Source: Flavobacterium frigoritolerans
Lineage (GTDB): Bacteria; Bacteroidota; Bacteroidia; Flavobacteriales; Flavobacteriaceae
Length of the DNA stretch: 64,000 nt
Assembly: GCF_025847275.1 (NCBI RefSeq)
Contig: NZ_JAOZEV010000013.1
Span: 62,001-126,000, forward strand
Direction: 5' to 3'
Part shown: in pieces, positions 7,606-16,230 of the stretch
Layout: each line of letters starts with the position of its first letter
Numbering within the stretch: position 1 is the stretch's first letter
Program-made: the position numbers and the translations under genes
The notes under the pieces: generated by a model
Databases searched by the model: none
The model's input: the letters and a program-made list of their open reading frames with translations, nothing else
Told to the model about the DNA's origin: nothing

Positions 7606-10038
7606 TTATTCGTATTTAAGATATTTAAGTATATCTATTTTAGTTATTTGATATGCCTTTGCCAAAACGATTACCAAAGTTAATAAAAGCAACACAACCA
7701 ATGCAATAAAAAATGGCAAGAATGAAACATCAACCCTAAAAGCAAAATTCTCTAACCATTTATTAAGCAAAAAGTAGGCAGGAAAGATTCCGATTACAAA
7801 GCCTATAAGACAAAAAAGCACATATTGTTTTGACAATTCTTTAAGTAAAGCATCTGTTTCTGCGCCAAGTGTTTTTCTGATTGCAATTTCCTTCAACCTT
7901 CTTTCCATTGAAAATGATGCTAATGCAAATAAACCGAAAATCGCAATAATAATCACAATAACATTAAGTACAAAAAACAAATTTTTCTGTTTTATCTGCT
8001 CATTATATGTTTTTGCAAATGCCTTATCCACAAACTGATAATTAAAAGGATAATCAGGATTGATATTCTTTTGCCAGTAAGTCTCTAATTTAGATAATGT
8101 TTCAGTCAAGTTCTCAGGTGAAACTTTTACATATATATTCTCTAAATTATCCCATTTTAAAGTTTTAACATTGACAAAAACCATCGGTGGAACTTTATTT
8201 TTAAAACCTAGAATATGAAAATCTTTTACCACACCTACAATTTTAAATTTTAGATTTCCATCTTTATTTCCCCAACCAGAACTAATTACAGTATTTATGG
8301 GATTTTTAAGATTAAGCATCTTAGCGCAAGTTTCATTTATCAACCAATTATTTATTGTATCTGATGCATATTGAGGCGATAAATCTCGTCCTTGACTCAT
8401 CTTAATTTTCATCATTTCAAGAAAACCAAAATCCATTGTCACATTTTGAGGTTGAACAAAAACACCATTGTGTTTAAATCCTGAACTTGAATTCGCTCCT
8501 TGACCAAAAGAACCTGCAAAAGTAGAGACATGTTCAACGCCAGTTATTTTCATCAATTCTTCTCTGGTCGTAAAATACTTTTCTAATCTTTTTTCTCGGT
8601 CTTTATAATTAAATGAAATACTAATTACTTGATTTCCACTGAAACCTAAATCTTTATTCATCATATAACTTACTTGAGAGTAAACAACTAATGCTCCTAT
8701 GATAAAAAAGGCTGCAATCGTAAACTGAAAAATCAACATCGAATTCCTAATCCAGATACCACTTTTACTTCTTGAAAAATTCCCTCTTAAAACTTTTAAT
8801 GTTTCAAAATTGGCTACATAAACTGCCGGAAATATTCCTGCTAGAACAATTACAACAATAAAAACAATGATAATTTGCAGGTAAAATTCAGCCCCTTTGA
8901 CAACAAGGGTTTTACCCAAAAAGTCATTAAAAAAAGGCAAAGAAAGCTCTACAATTGCTAGCGCCAAAAGAATAGCCAAAACAACAATTATTGCTGTTTC
9001 GAATATAAACTGCCAGATAATTTGAGATTTATTTGCTCCAACAATTTTTCGCACACCAACTTCTTTAGCTCGTTTAATTGCTGATGCTGTCGCTAAATTA
9101 ATATAGTTTACTAGGGATAAAGCCAAAATAAGTCCAGACAAACCTACCATAATATACAATAACTGCAAATCCCCTCTGCCTTCTGGATAACTCCCTCCAA
9201 CCTTAGAACCTATGCCATAAAGTCGAGCCTCTTTTAGCTGATCCAAAATAACAGTAATAACTCCATTTTCTTTCACATATTGCTCAACAGTCTGCCCATT
9301 TTCTTTCGCATCTTTCATTGTTCGGTTAACAAAATCCACATGCTGCATTTTCTTTAAAACATTTGCAGCATCTGTTCCTTTTTTCACCTTTATACAGAGC
9401 GAATGATTAAAGTTTCCCCAATTATTCATATCATACTCTTTCAAAAGTCCTCCGAAAACATAATTAGGTTCAACAGAAGATGGTCTCATGATTTTATAAA
9501 CTGCTTTTACAATAAAAACATTTCCATCATTGACAATAGTTTTCCCTATAGGATCTTCATTTTTAAAAACCACTTTTGCTTCATCTTCCGAAATGGCAAC
9601 ACTATTTTTCTCTTTAAGAATATCTTTTTTAGCACCTTTAACAATTGGAAATGGAAATATTTCAAAAAAATCGTAATCAGCAACTATGATTTTTTTACCC
9701 ATCCATTTTTGATTGTTATATTTGAGTATATCTTCATAATACCAACTATCAAAAAAAGTAATATTTTCAATTTCAGGAATTGTAGCCTTACATGTTACTC
9801 CAAAGGGAACTGGACTTGAATTCCATATATTCTCTGTTGCACCACCTATGCTATTAAGAACCTGATACACGTTCTCCTTCTCAGGATTCCATTGATCATA
9901 TGAATTCTCATTGTTCCAATATAAAATTGCAAAAATAACTCCTGCAATTCCTATGCTTAATCCTAATACATTTAAAAACGAAAACAGTTTGTTTTGCTTT
10001 AAATGATAAACAAATATTTTTATCCAGTTAAATATCAT
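7606..10038 (-). CDS. MacB/FtsX-type ABC transporter permease
   Basis: 810 residues, last gene of the efflux operon. Four membrane segments frame an N-terminal periplasmic MacB_PCD domain (about 40-280, after FLNVLGLSIGIAGVIFAILYW) and an FtsX domain. The pattern then repeats in the second half (MLIFQFTIAAFFIIGALVVY, second periplasmic domain, FALASFSMERRLKEIAIRKTLGA, final helices). The doubled FtsX arrangement is characteristic of Bacteroidota MacB-type permeases. It would couple with the ATPase and the membrane-fusion adaptor upstream. The likely role is export of an antibiotic, peptide or lipid-like substrate; the substrate cannot be read from sequence. Confidence 0.9.
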   Translation of the reverse strand: MIFNWIKIFVYHLKQNKLFSFLNVLGLSIGIAGVIFAILYWNNENSYDQWNPEKENVYQVLNSIGGATENIWNSSPVPFGVTCKATIPEIENITFFDSWYYEDILKYNNQKWMGKKIIVADYDFFEIFPFPIVKGAKKDILKEKNSVAISEDEAKVVFKNEDPIGKTIVNDGNVFIVKAVYKIMRPSSVEPNYVFGGLLKEYDMNNWGNFNHSLCIKVKKGTDAANVLKKMQHVDFVNRTMKDAKENGQTVEQYVKENGVITVILDQLKEARLYGIGSKVGGSYPEGRGDLQLLYIMVGLSGLILALSLVNYINLATASAIKRAKEVGVRKIVGANKSQIIWQFIFETAIIVVLAILLALAIVELSLPFFNDFLGKTLVVKGAEFYLQIIIVFIVVIVLAGIFPAVYVANFETLKVLRGNFSRSKSGIWIRNSMLIFQFTIAAFFIIGALVVYSQVSYMMNKDLGFSGNQVISISFNYKDREKRLEKYFTTREELMKITGVEHVSTFAGSFGQGANSSSGFKHNGVFVQPQNVTMDFGFLEMMKIKMSQGRDLSPQYASDTINNWLINETCAKMLNLKNPINTVISSGWGNKDGNLKFKIVGVVKDFHILGFKNKVPPMVFVNVKTLKWDNLENIYVKVSPENLTETLSKLETYWQKNINPDYPFNYQFVDKAFAKTYNEQIKQKNLFFVLNVIVIIIAIFGLFALASFSMERRLKEIAIRKTLGAETDALLKELSKQYVLFCLIGFVIGIFPAYFLLNKWLENFAFRVDVSFLPFFIALVVLLLLTLVIVLAKAYQITKIDILKYLKYE

Positions 10039-10058
10039 CTTTCTTATTTATGATTTGG

Positions 10059-10082
10059 TTTGATTGATTGATTGATTGATTT
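10059..10082. repeat. Tetranucleotide repeat (TTGA/GATT)5
   Basis: Five copies of GATT in tandem lie in the 120-nt spacer between the ABC ATPase and the permease. They are outside any coding frame, so classical frame-switching is not possible. An effect on spacing or translation of the permease is conceivable. Confidence 0.6.
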
Positions 10083-10161
10083 AAAATATTTTATAAAAAC
10101 AATGTTTTACAAAATTCTATCACTACTATAATTACTATTGTTATCAATTTTATCATAATTT

Positions 10162-10863
10162 CTATACTTTAAAAACATCTACATTTCTTTGATTTAATTT
10201 TTCCGAAAAAATAATCCCATCTTTCATGTGAATTGTTTTTTGAGAAAAAGATGCGTCGTAATCTGAATGCGTTACCATAAGTATTGTTGCTCCTTTGGCA
10301 TGCAAATCAGTTAAAAGCTCCATAACTTCATTACCATTTTTACTATCTAAGTTTCCTGTTGGCTCATCTGCCAAAATAATCTTAGGATCATTTACTAAAG
10401 CTCTTGCAACTGCAACACGTTGTTGCTGTCCTCCTGAAAGCTGTTGCGGAAAATGTTTTAATCGATGAGAAATATTTAACTTCTCTGCAATTGCTTCTAC
10501 TTTTTGTTTTCTATCAGATACCTTCACATTATTGTAGATTAAAGGCAACTCTATATTATCATAAACTGATAGCTCATCGATAAGATTGAAATTTTGAAAA
10601 ATAAATCCAATATTTTCTTTACGTACACTAGCTCTTCCTTTTTCTTTAAGGCCAATCATTTCGTTATCCAATAACTTATAACTTCCGCCACTTGCACTAT
10701 CTAAAAGTCCGATTATATTAAGCAAAGTAGATTTACCACAACCTGAAGGCCCCATTATTGTTAAGAAATCTCCCTTTTTTATTTTCAAATTAATTCCGCT
10801 TAATGCTGCTGTTTCTACTTCTTCTGTTCTAAAAACTCTAGTTAAATCTTGTATTGTTATCAT
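10162..10863 (-). CDS. ABC transporter ATP-binding protein (MacB/LolD type)
   Basis: 233 residues. Walker A GPSGCGKST, Q-loop FIFQNFNLI, signature LSGGQQQRVAVARAL, Walker B IILADEPTGNLD and switch His in MVTHSD are all intact. The short length and the NLDSKNG sequence fit the LolD/MacB group that drives mechanotransmission through FtsX-type permeases. It is the middle gene of the adaptor-ATPase-permease operon. Confidence 0.95.
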   Translation of the reverse strand: MITIQDLTRVFRTEEVETAALSGINLKIKKGDFLTIMGPSGCGKSTLLNIIGLLDSASGGSYKLLDNEMIGLKEKGRASVRKENIGFIFQNFNLIDELSVYDNIELPLIYNNVKVSDRKQKVEAIAEKLNISHRLKHFPQQLSGGQQQRVAVARALVNDPKIILADEPTGNLDSKNGNEVMELLTDLHAKGATILMVTHSDYDASFSQKTIHMKDGIIFSEKLNQRNVDVFKV

Positions 10864-10954
10864 ATCTTTTAAAATATTTGTTGTTATTGATTGTGTTTTT
10901 TTGATTGATGATTGAAACTTTTTTTGTGACTTGTAAGTCGTAAAATGTGATTGA

Positions 10955-12199
10955 TTACTTCGAACTTATTGAAAGCTCTTCCATATCTTTATAATCTAAA
11001 TAAGAAGACACTATCACTTTTTCGCCTTCTTTTAGTCCACCTAAAACTTCATAATATAAAGGATTTTCTCTACCTAATTTAATTGCTCTTTTTTCGGCTT
11101 TATTTCCATTTACAACAAAAATCCATTTTCCTGCTGTTTCCTGATTAAAGCTTCCTTTTGGCAAAACAAGGATTTTATTTCTCTCTGATAAAATTAATTT
11201 CACTCCAAAACTCAATCCATCCTGCAAAGCAATTTTTTCTTTGGAAGCAAAATTCAATTCAACAGAAAAACGCCCCCCTTTGACTTCTGGGATTACTTTC
11301 GTCACAACTACTTCTAATCTTTTTCCCTGATATTCAACTTGTCCTTTTAATCCTTCACGCATTTTTTCCAAATAAAACTCATCTACTTCTGCCCCCAACT
11401 TATAACCTTGTCTAGAATCTATTCTTCCTATACTTTCACCCGCCTGAAATGTCTTTCCTAAAACGGGCTGAAAAGAAGTTAGTCTTCCTGATTCTGGAGC
11501 TGTTATCAAAAAGTTTTTTTTATTATTTCTCAAAATATCCAAACTCTTTTCCATAGTTTGAATCGAACGGTTAATTTGTGAAATCTGTAATAGATTCGTT
11601 TGCTTCTCTTTTTGGATGCTTTGTTGAATAGTTTTTCTTCGTTCATCCTGAAAACGCAAACTTTCTTTAAATGCATTCCAATCATTTCTAGAAATCACAT
11701 CTTTCTCATACAATTTCGAATTCATATCGTACAATCGTTTCGCATCATTATAATCATGTTCTATTGCAACTAAATCCTTAGTCAAATTCAACTCTTGATT
11801 TCTAATATTCAACTTTCCAGTATTCAGATTATTAATCTGTTCTATAATTGCCGTTTCTTGAGTAAGGTAATTTAGTTCCGTGTTCGGATTATACAATCGA
11901 GCCAATGACTGTCCTTTAATAACCGTTGCACCGTTTTCTACAAATATTTCCTTAACCGAACCTCCTTCAGTGACATTCACCAACATAACATTCAAAGGTT
12001 CAACTTTTGCCTGAAAAACCATAAAATCTTCAAAGAAATCTGTCTCTACAATTTTCACCGTCAACTCATCTGCCTTAACATTTAGGCTTCTCTTTTTATT
12101 AAAAGAAAAAAAGACTACAATAGCCACAGCTAAAAAAGCCACGATTCCTATTGTCAGATACCTAATTTTTTTACTTTTACGAGGAATTACTTTATCCAT
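10955..12199 (-). CDS. Periplasmic adaptor (HlyD/MacA-like membrane-fusion protein)
   Basis: 414 residues anchored by one N-terminal membrane helix (IRYLTIGIVAFLAVAIVVFF). A lipoyl-type half motif (EPLNVMLVNVTEGGSVKEIFVENGATVIKG; read in parts), a long coiled-coil hairpin (about 110-230) and a beta-barrel/MP domain (GESIGRIDSRQGYKLGAEVD onward) follow. As the first gene of the operon it links the MacB-type pump to an outer-membrane channel. No TolC gene is present nearby. The ATG at 12197-12199 is preferred over a TTG nine codons upstream: the sigma-54-like promoter just upstream predicts a transcript start at about 12218, beyond which that TTG would lie. Confidence 0.9.
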   Translation of the reverse strand: MDKVIPRKSKKIRYLTIGIVAFLAVAIVVFFSFNKKRSLNVKADELTVKIVETDFFEDFMVFQAKVEPLNVMLVNVTEGGSVKEIFVENGATVIKGQSLARLYNPNTELNYLTQETAIIEQINNLNTGKLNIRNQELNLTKDLVAIEHDYNDAKRLYDMNSKLYEKDVISRNDWNAFKESLRFQDERRKTIQQSIQKEKQTNLLQISQINRSIQTMEKSLDILRNNKKNFLITAPESGRLTSFQPVLGKTFQAGESIGRIDSRQGYKLGAEVDEFYLEKMREGLKGQVEYQGKRLEVVVTKVIPEVKGGRFSVELNFASKEKIALQDGLSFGVKLILSERNKILVLPKGSFNQETAGKWIFVVNGNKAEKRAIKLGRENPLYYEVLGGLKEGEKVIVSSYLDYKDMEELSISSK

Positions 12200-12228
12200 G
12201 TGTTCTAATAATTTACTGATTACCAATA

Positions 12229-12244
12229 GGTAAATATTGTGCCA
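12229..12244 (-). promoter_or_regulatory. Sigma-54-like promoter of the efflux operon
   Basis: On the minus strand the sequence TGGCACAATATTTACC aligns with the -24/-12 consensus TGGCACRNNNNTTGCW. The -24 half is perfect and spacing is exact. The -12 half has TTAC instead of TTGC. The predicted start is about 12218, 19 nt before the ATG of the adaptor gene. The divergent neighbour encodes a sigma-54 activator, which fits. Confidence 0.65.
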
Positions 12245-12308
12245 AAAGAATTAAAACATATAAAGCATTGATTTATAAAGCAGTTTAAAAACCACCAATA
12301 AAAAGTAG

Positions 12309-12346
12309 TGTTCGATAATGAACAGTTGACCGTTCATAACCGAACA
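12309..12346. promoter_or_regulatory. 38-bp palindrome, candidate enhancer site for the NtrC-type regulator
   Basis: The arms TGTTCGATAATGAAC and GTTCATAACCGAACA (13 of 15 positions complementary) flank 8 bp. The centre lies about 85 bp upstream of the -24 element, where activators of sigma-54 bind, and about 30 bp upstream of the regulator's own ATG, so autoregulation is also possible. Confidence 0.6.
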
Positions 12347-12358
12347 AAAAAACATATC

Positions 12359-13708
12359 ATGCGAAAAAAACAAGCCAATATATTAGTTGTCGATGATCAG
12401 GAAGAAATTCTTTTTTCAGTAAAAATGATTCTAAAAAAACAATTTGAATCTATTTTTACTACAAACGACCCAAGAAAAATCATCTCACTATTATCCGAAA
12501 ACCCAATTGATGTTGTTTTATTAGACATGAATTATCGCATTGGTTTTGAAGATGGTCGCGAAGGAATTCATTGGCTAAAAGAAATCCAGTTATTATCTCC
12601 ACAAACTGTTGTCATTTTAATGACTGGCTTTGGAAAAATAGAAACTGCTGTAGAAGGCATAAAAATAGGTGCTTTTGATTATGTTTTAAAACCTTGGAAT
12701 AATGAAAAACTACTCACAACAATTGATAATGCTGTTCATGAAAGCCGAAAGAAATCAAAGAAGTTAATAGTAAAACCCGAAGAAAAGAAATATTTCACCG
12801 GAACTTCTGACAAAATAAAGCGAGCTTATACAATTGCCGATAAAGTTGCCAAAACAGATGCTAACGTACTAATTTTAGGAGAAAATGGAACTGGTAAATT
12901 TGTTTTCGCACAACATATCCATCAAAATTCTCAACGAAAAGACAACCCTTTTGTACATGTTGATTTAGGCTCTTTAAGTGATAATTTATTCGAAAGCGAA
13001 CTGTTTGGTTATGCCAAAGGAGCATTTACAGATGCCCAAACAGATACTCCTGGCCGATTTGAAACTGCTGCTAACGGAACTATTTTCCTAGACGAAATAG
13101 GAAACATCCCTTTGCATTTACAATCAAAACTATTACATGTTTTACAAACCAAATCGGTTACCCGCTTAGGCGAAAGCAAAGCCAGACCTCTAAACGTACG
13201 CATAATTGCAGCTACTAATAGCGATATCAAAGCCGAAGTAATAAACAAAACATTTCGTGAAGATTTATTGTATCGTATTAATACCATGGAAATTACTTTG
13301 CCTGCTTTGCGCGAACGAAAAGACGACATTGTACCAATGGCAGAATATCTTCTTAACGAAATTGGAGAAAAATACAATCAACCTGATATAGTCTTTGATG
13401 AAAACGTTGCTAAATATTTAGAAAAATATCCTTGGAAAGGAAACGTGCGTGAAATGGAAAATAAGATCGAAAGAGCTCTAATTCTATCCGAAAACAATAT
13501 AATTACAGTAACTGATTTAGACATTCTTGATTTTGAAGACATCCCGATTGATGACGAAAACCCTTTATCTGAGATGGAGAAAAATGCTATTGAAAAATCC
13601 TTACTTAAAAACAACAGAAACATTAGTAAAACTGCCGAAGAACTAGGACTATCCAGAGCTTCTCTATACCGAAGAATTGAAAAATATGGTTTAAAAAATA
13701 TTGAATAA
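12359..13708 (+). CDS. Sigma-54-dependent response regulator (NtrC family)
   Basis: 449 residues. A receiver domain (1-120; acidic DD at 12-13, phospho-acceptor D56 in VVLLDMNY) is followed by an AAA+ domain with Walker A GENGTGK (about 175) and the sigma-54 contact loop as GAFTDA (about 221, GAFTGA in the classical form). Walker B is GTIFLDEIGNIP, and a Fis-type HTH sits at the end (NRNISKTAEELGLSRASLYRRI). It should activate sigma-54 promoters after phosphorylation by the overlapping kinase. The nearest candidate is the divergent efflux operon. The start at 12359 is chosen because the receiver begins there; a TTG-initiated longer frame would read through the palindrome. Confidence 0.93.
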   Translation: MRKKQANILVVDDQEEILFSVKMILKKQFESIFTTNDPRKIISLLSENPIDVVLLDMNYRIGFEDGREGIHWLKEIQLLSPQTVVILMTGFGKIETAVEGIKIGAFDYVLKPWNNEKLLTTIDNAVHESRKKSKKLIVKPEEKKYFTGTSDKIKRAYTIADKVAKTDANVLILGENGTGKFVFAQHIHQNSQRKDNPFVHVDLGSLSDNLFESELFGYAKGAFTDAQTDTPGRFETAANGTIFLDEIGNIPLHLQSKLLHVLQTKSVTRLGESKARPLNVRIIAATNSDIKAEVINKTFREDLLYRINTMEITLPALRERKDDIVPMAEYLLNEIGEKYNQPDIVFDENVAKYLEKYPWKGNVREMENKIERALILSENNIITVTDLDILDFEDIPIDDENPLSEMEKNAIEKSLLKNNRNISKTAEELGLSRASLYRRIEKYGLKNIE

Positions 13709-15039
13709 TGAAAAACTGGAAATTTTACAACCTCTTATTTTTACGCGTTTTTATAGTTATAATCATTCTTTTTACTTCATTGTATCTTGCACAAAAGGAG
13801 CTGTACCACAATAGTATATTGGCAGGTGTTGCCGTTATTATTGCTCTGATAGAAATGTATTCTTTTATCAAAACAAAAACTAACTTTTACGACAAAACAA
13901 TTCTCTCAATTCTTCAAAACGACTACTCGTCCAATTTTCCCGAAGAACAAAAAAAAGGCAGTTTCAAGAATCTCGCTCTTTTATATAATACTTTAAAAGA
14001 AAAGCAACAGGAACAAACTTCAAAAGAATTAATTTATCGTTCTATTTTAAACAATATAGATACTGCCACTTTAATTCTAGAAAAAGACAATAACAATTGG
14101 AATATATTCTTAATGAATGATTATTTCTCCTCTTTATTTAATGTTCCAAAAGTAAGCCATTGGAGTTACCTCAAAAATTATCTTCCATCACTGTGTGAAG
14201 AAATTGAAAATACTCATTTTAGCGAATTAAAAACAGCTATTAGTGTCAAGATTGAGCAACAGGATTTACAAACTTTTACGCTCCAAACTTCACTTACAAA
14301 ATCATTAAACAAAGAATATTTTATTATTTTATTAGATAGCATCCAACGTGTTATTGACAAAAAAGAAAAAGAAGCCTGGATTACTTTAATGAAGGTTATT
14401 TCACATGAATTAATGAATTCACTAACACCAATTCGTTCGCTTTCGCAAAATTTACTTCAAATAATTGGTCAGGAAAAACTTGAAGAAGATGATCTTGAAG
14501 ACATTAAAAATAGCATATCGACTATTATTAACCGCAGCGATCATTTACAAATTTTTGTAGAAAACTACCGAAAATTAACCATGTTGCCTACTCCAAATAA
14601 AAACCCAACAGCTATTAATTCTCTTTTTAATGATTGTTTAAAAATCATGTCACCAATTTTAAAAGAACAAGGAATCGAATTGATAAACAACATCAACAGT
14701 TCTCGCTCCATTTTAATTGATAAGAATCAAATGGAACAAGTTATTATCAACCTGATTACCAATAGTGTTTTTGCTTTAAAGGAAAGACATGAGAAAAAAA
14801 TATTCTTATCGGCATTGACCGAAAACAATCGTTTTTTTATTACAATATCCGACACCGGAAAAGGAATTGACCCTGAAATTAGAAACAAAATATTCCTTCC
14901 TTTTTTTACAACTCGAAAAGAAGGTGCAGGAATCGGACTTACGCTTTCAAAGAATATTATTGAAGCTCATGGTGGCTATTTAAGCTACCAAGCCGATGAA
15001 AACAGAACGAATTTTGTGATTTGCCTGATTACGTCCTAA
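13708..15039 (+). CDS. Membrane sensor histidine kinase partner of the NtrC-type regulator
   Basis: 443 residues. Two adjacent N-terminal membrane helices (about 8-24 and 31-50) leave almost no periplasmic loop, so the signal is probably sensed in the membrane or cytoplasm. A PAS-like segment (about 100-210) precedes the H-box ISHELMNSLTPIRS (His about 232). The ATPase domain has N-box NLITNSVFAL, G1 ISDTGKGIDPE, an FFTT turn and G2 GAGIGLTLSKNII. The ATG shares its A with the stop codon of the regulator (TAATG), indicating translational coupling. With an efflux operon next door, this resembles two-component control of drug or envelope-stress export. Confidence 0.93.
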   Translation: MKNWKFYNLLFLRVFIVIIILFTSLYLAQKELYHNSILAGVAVIIALIEMYSFIKTKTNFYDKTILSILQNDYSSNFPEEQKKGSFKNLALLYNTLKEKQQEQTSKELIYRSILNNIDTATLILEKDNNNWNIFLMNDYFSSLFNVPKVSHWSYLKNYLPSLCEEIENTHFSELKTAISVKIEQQDLQTFTLQTSLTKSLNKEYFIILLDSIQRVIDKKEKEAWITLMKVISHELMNSLTPIRSLSQNLLQIIGQEKLEEDDLEDIKNSISTIINRSDHLQIFVENYRKLTMLPTPNKNPTAINSLFNDCLKIMSPILKEQGIELINNINSSRSILIDKNQMEQVIINLITNSVFALKERHEKKIFLSALTENNRFFITISDTGKGIDPEIRNKIFLPFFTTRKEGAGIGLTLSKNIIEAHGGYLSYQADENRTNFVICLITS

Positions 15040-15196
15040 AACGGTTTACAGTCGCAGTCGACAACTTGAAACTTGAAACAAAAACAAACAGTCACAGTTT
15101 ACGGTCTCAGTCAAAAACCTGAAACTTAAAATTATTCGCAAAAAAATTTAACTGGAAACTGGAACTGTAAACTGAATTCATCACATTTTAAATAGA
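15040..15196. repeat. Intergenic direct/inverted short repeats
   Basis: Words related to ACAGTTTACGGTCTCAGTC and AACTTGAAACTTGAAAC recur two or three times, and AGTTTACAG has an inverted partner near 15170. Low-complexity repeats of this kind are common between Flavobacterium genes. No coding content seen. Confidence 0.4.
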
Positions 15197-15523
15197 CTAT
15201 AACTCTATTGCTGGTTGCCAAAAATGCTTTTCGAAATCTACAATTTGATTGTCTTTAACTTCGATGCCTTCATTTTCGAGTAATTGTTGCATCAGGTTGG
15301 TTCCATCAAAATGATGTTTACCACTTAGCAATCCTTTTCTGTTTACCACACGATGCGCAGGTACGTCATCCATATTATGGCAAGCATTCATCGCCCAACC
15401 CACCATTCTTGCTGAGCGTGCCGTTCCCAAGGCTTTTGCAATAGCACCGTACGAAGTTACTTTCCCGTACGGAATCTGTCTTGCAATTACATATACCCGT
15501 TCGAAAAAATTATCCTCAGCCAT
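15197..15523 (-). CDS. Alkyltransferase-like protein (ATL, MGMT DNA-binding fold without catalytic Cys)
   Basis: 108 residues with the O6-methylguanine-DNA methyltransferase DNA-binding fold: IPYGKVTSYGAIAKALG (helix-turn-helix), SARMVGWAMNA (Arg finger) and then VPAHRVVN where MGMT enzymes have PCHRVV. The alkyl-accepting Cys is Ala at about residue 56, so the protein cannot repair by itself. ATL proteins of this kind bind O6-alkylguanine and hand it to nucleotide excision repair. The LysE gene lies 21 nt upstream on the same strand, and trmB before that, which suggests a trmB-lysE-atl transcript. Confidence 0.88.
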   Translation of the reverse strand: MAEDNFFERVYVIARQIPYGKVTSYGAIAKALGTARSARMVGWAMNACHNMDDVPAHRVVNRKGLLSGKHHFDGTNLMQQLLENEGIEVKDNQIVDFEKHFWQPAIEL

Positions 15524-15544
15524 GGCTTTATTTTTTAGTAAAAA

Positions 15545-16180
15545 CTAAGCAAAATAATATCGTATGATATTAAAAAGTGTAATTATCGAAATTATTCCTG
15601 TAATGCTTCCGATAATGATATTCATGTTCTTCAGTATATAATCCGTTTTCTGCTCTATCTTTTGAAAAAAAGCAATATAGCAGTAAAAAACGGTGAATGA
15701 ACCTAAAACTGATCCTGTTACAAAGATTGAAATAAAATGATTTTCAAACAAAAACAACTTATAAGAAGCTAGTGTAACACTAACAAAAACATAATATGGG
15801 ATTGGGAAAAAATTAAGCGCCGAAAGTAACATTCCCAAAAAGAAACGGCTTTTCTTGCTGTTATTTTTTATCTTATTTTTTTTCTTTTTTGGTTCTTTTG
15901 CAATCCACAGAAAGTAAACTGTTAGAATAGCAAAAATTCCAAAACCAATTTCTCGTAATAATATTACAACATCTGGTCGCTGGTCAATAATCCTTGCTGA
16001 TAAAATTGCCAAATATACTTGGCAAAAAATAATAAGCACTGCACCAACAACAAACCACAATGCATTTTTTTTCCCTTCTTTTAAATTCACTTTGGCTGCC
16101 GTCATATTTATTAATCCAGGTGGAATAATACCAATAAAAGCCGTAATGAAACCTAAAAGTAAGGGGATAATAAATGTCAT
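15545..16180 (-). CDS. LysE family exporter
   Basis: 211 residues with about six hydrophobic helices. The N-terminus (LLLGFITAFIGIIPPGLINM) carries the GxxxPGP-like turn of LysE/RhtB transporters, and a basic cytoplasmic loop (KEPKKKKNKIKNNSKKS) follows the third helix. The family exports amino acids or similar small molecules; the substrate here is unknown. It lies between trmB and the ATL gene on the same strand with short gaps. Confidence 0.8.
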   Translation of the reverse strand: MTFIIPLLLGFITAFIGIIPPGLINMTAAKVNLKEGKKNALWFVVGAVLIIFCQVYLAILSARIIDQRPDVVILLREIGFGIFAILTVYFLWIAKEPKKKKNKIKNNSKKSRFFLGMLLSALNFFPIPYYVFVSVTLASYKLFLFENHFISIFVTGSVLGSFTVFYCYIAFFQKIEQKTDYILKNMNIIIGSITGIISIITLFNIIRYYFA

Positions 16181-16230
16181 GCGCTGCGAATCATGTATTA
16201 AAAAATGGGTATTTGAAATTAAAAAACGAA

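Noticed and set aside
9403..9819. 138-codon frame on the plus strand within the ABC permease gene
   Set aside because: It is a mirror of the coding strand with runs of Ile, Phe and Asn and no recognisable motif.
10059..10082. Phase-variable coding repeat
   Set aside because: The tetranucleotide repeat is intergenic and not within a reading frame.
12308..12358. Upstream TTG-started extension of the NtrC-type regulator
   Set aside because: The receiver domain starts at the ATG at 12359 and the extension would translate the palindrome.
15197..15523. Active O6-methylguanine-DNA methyltransferase
   Set aside because: The acceptor Cys is replaced by Ala (PAHR).
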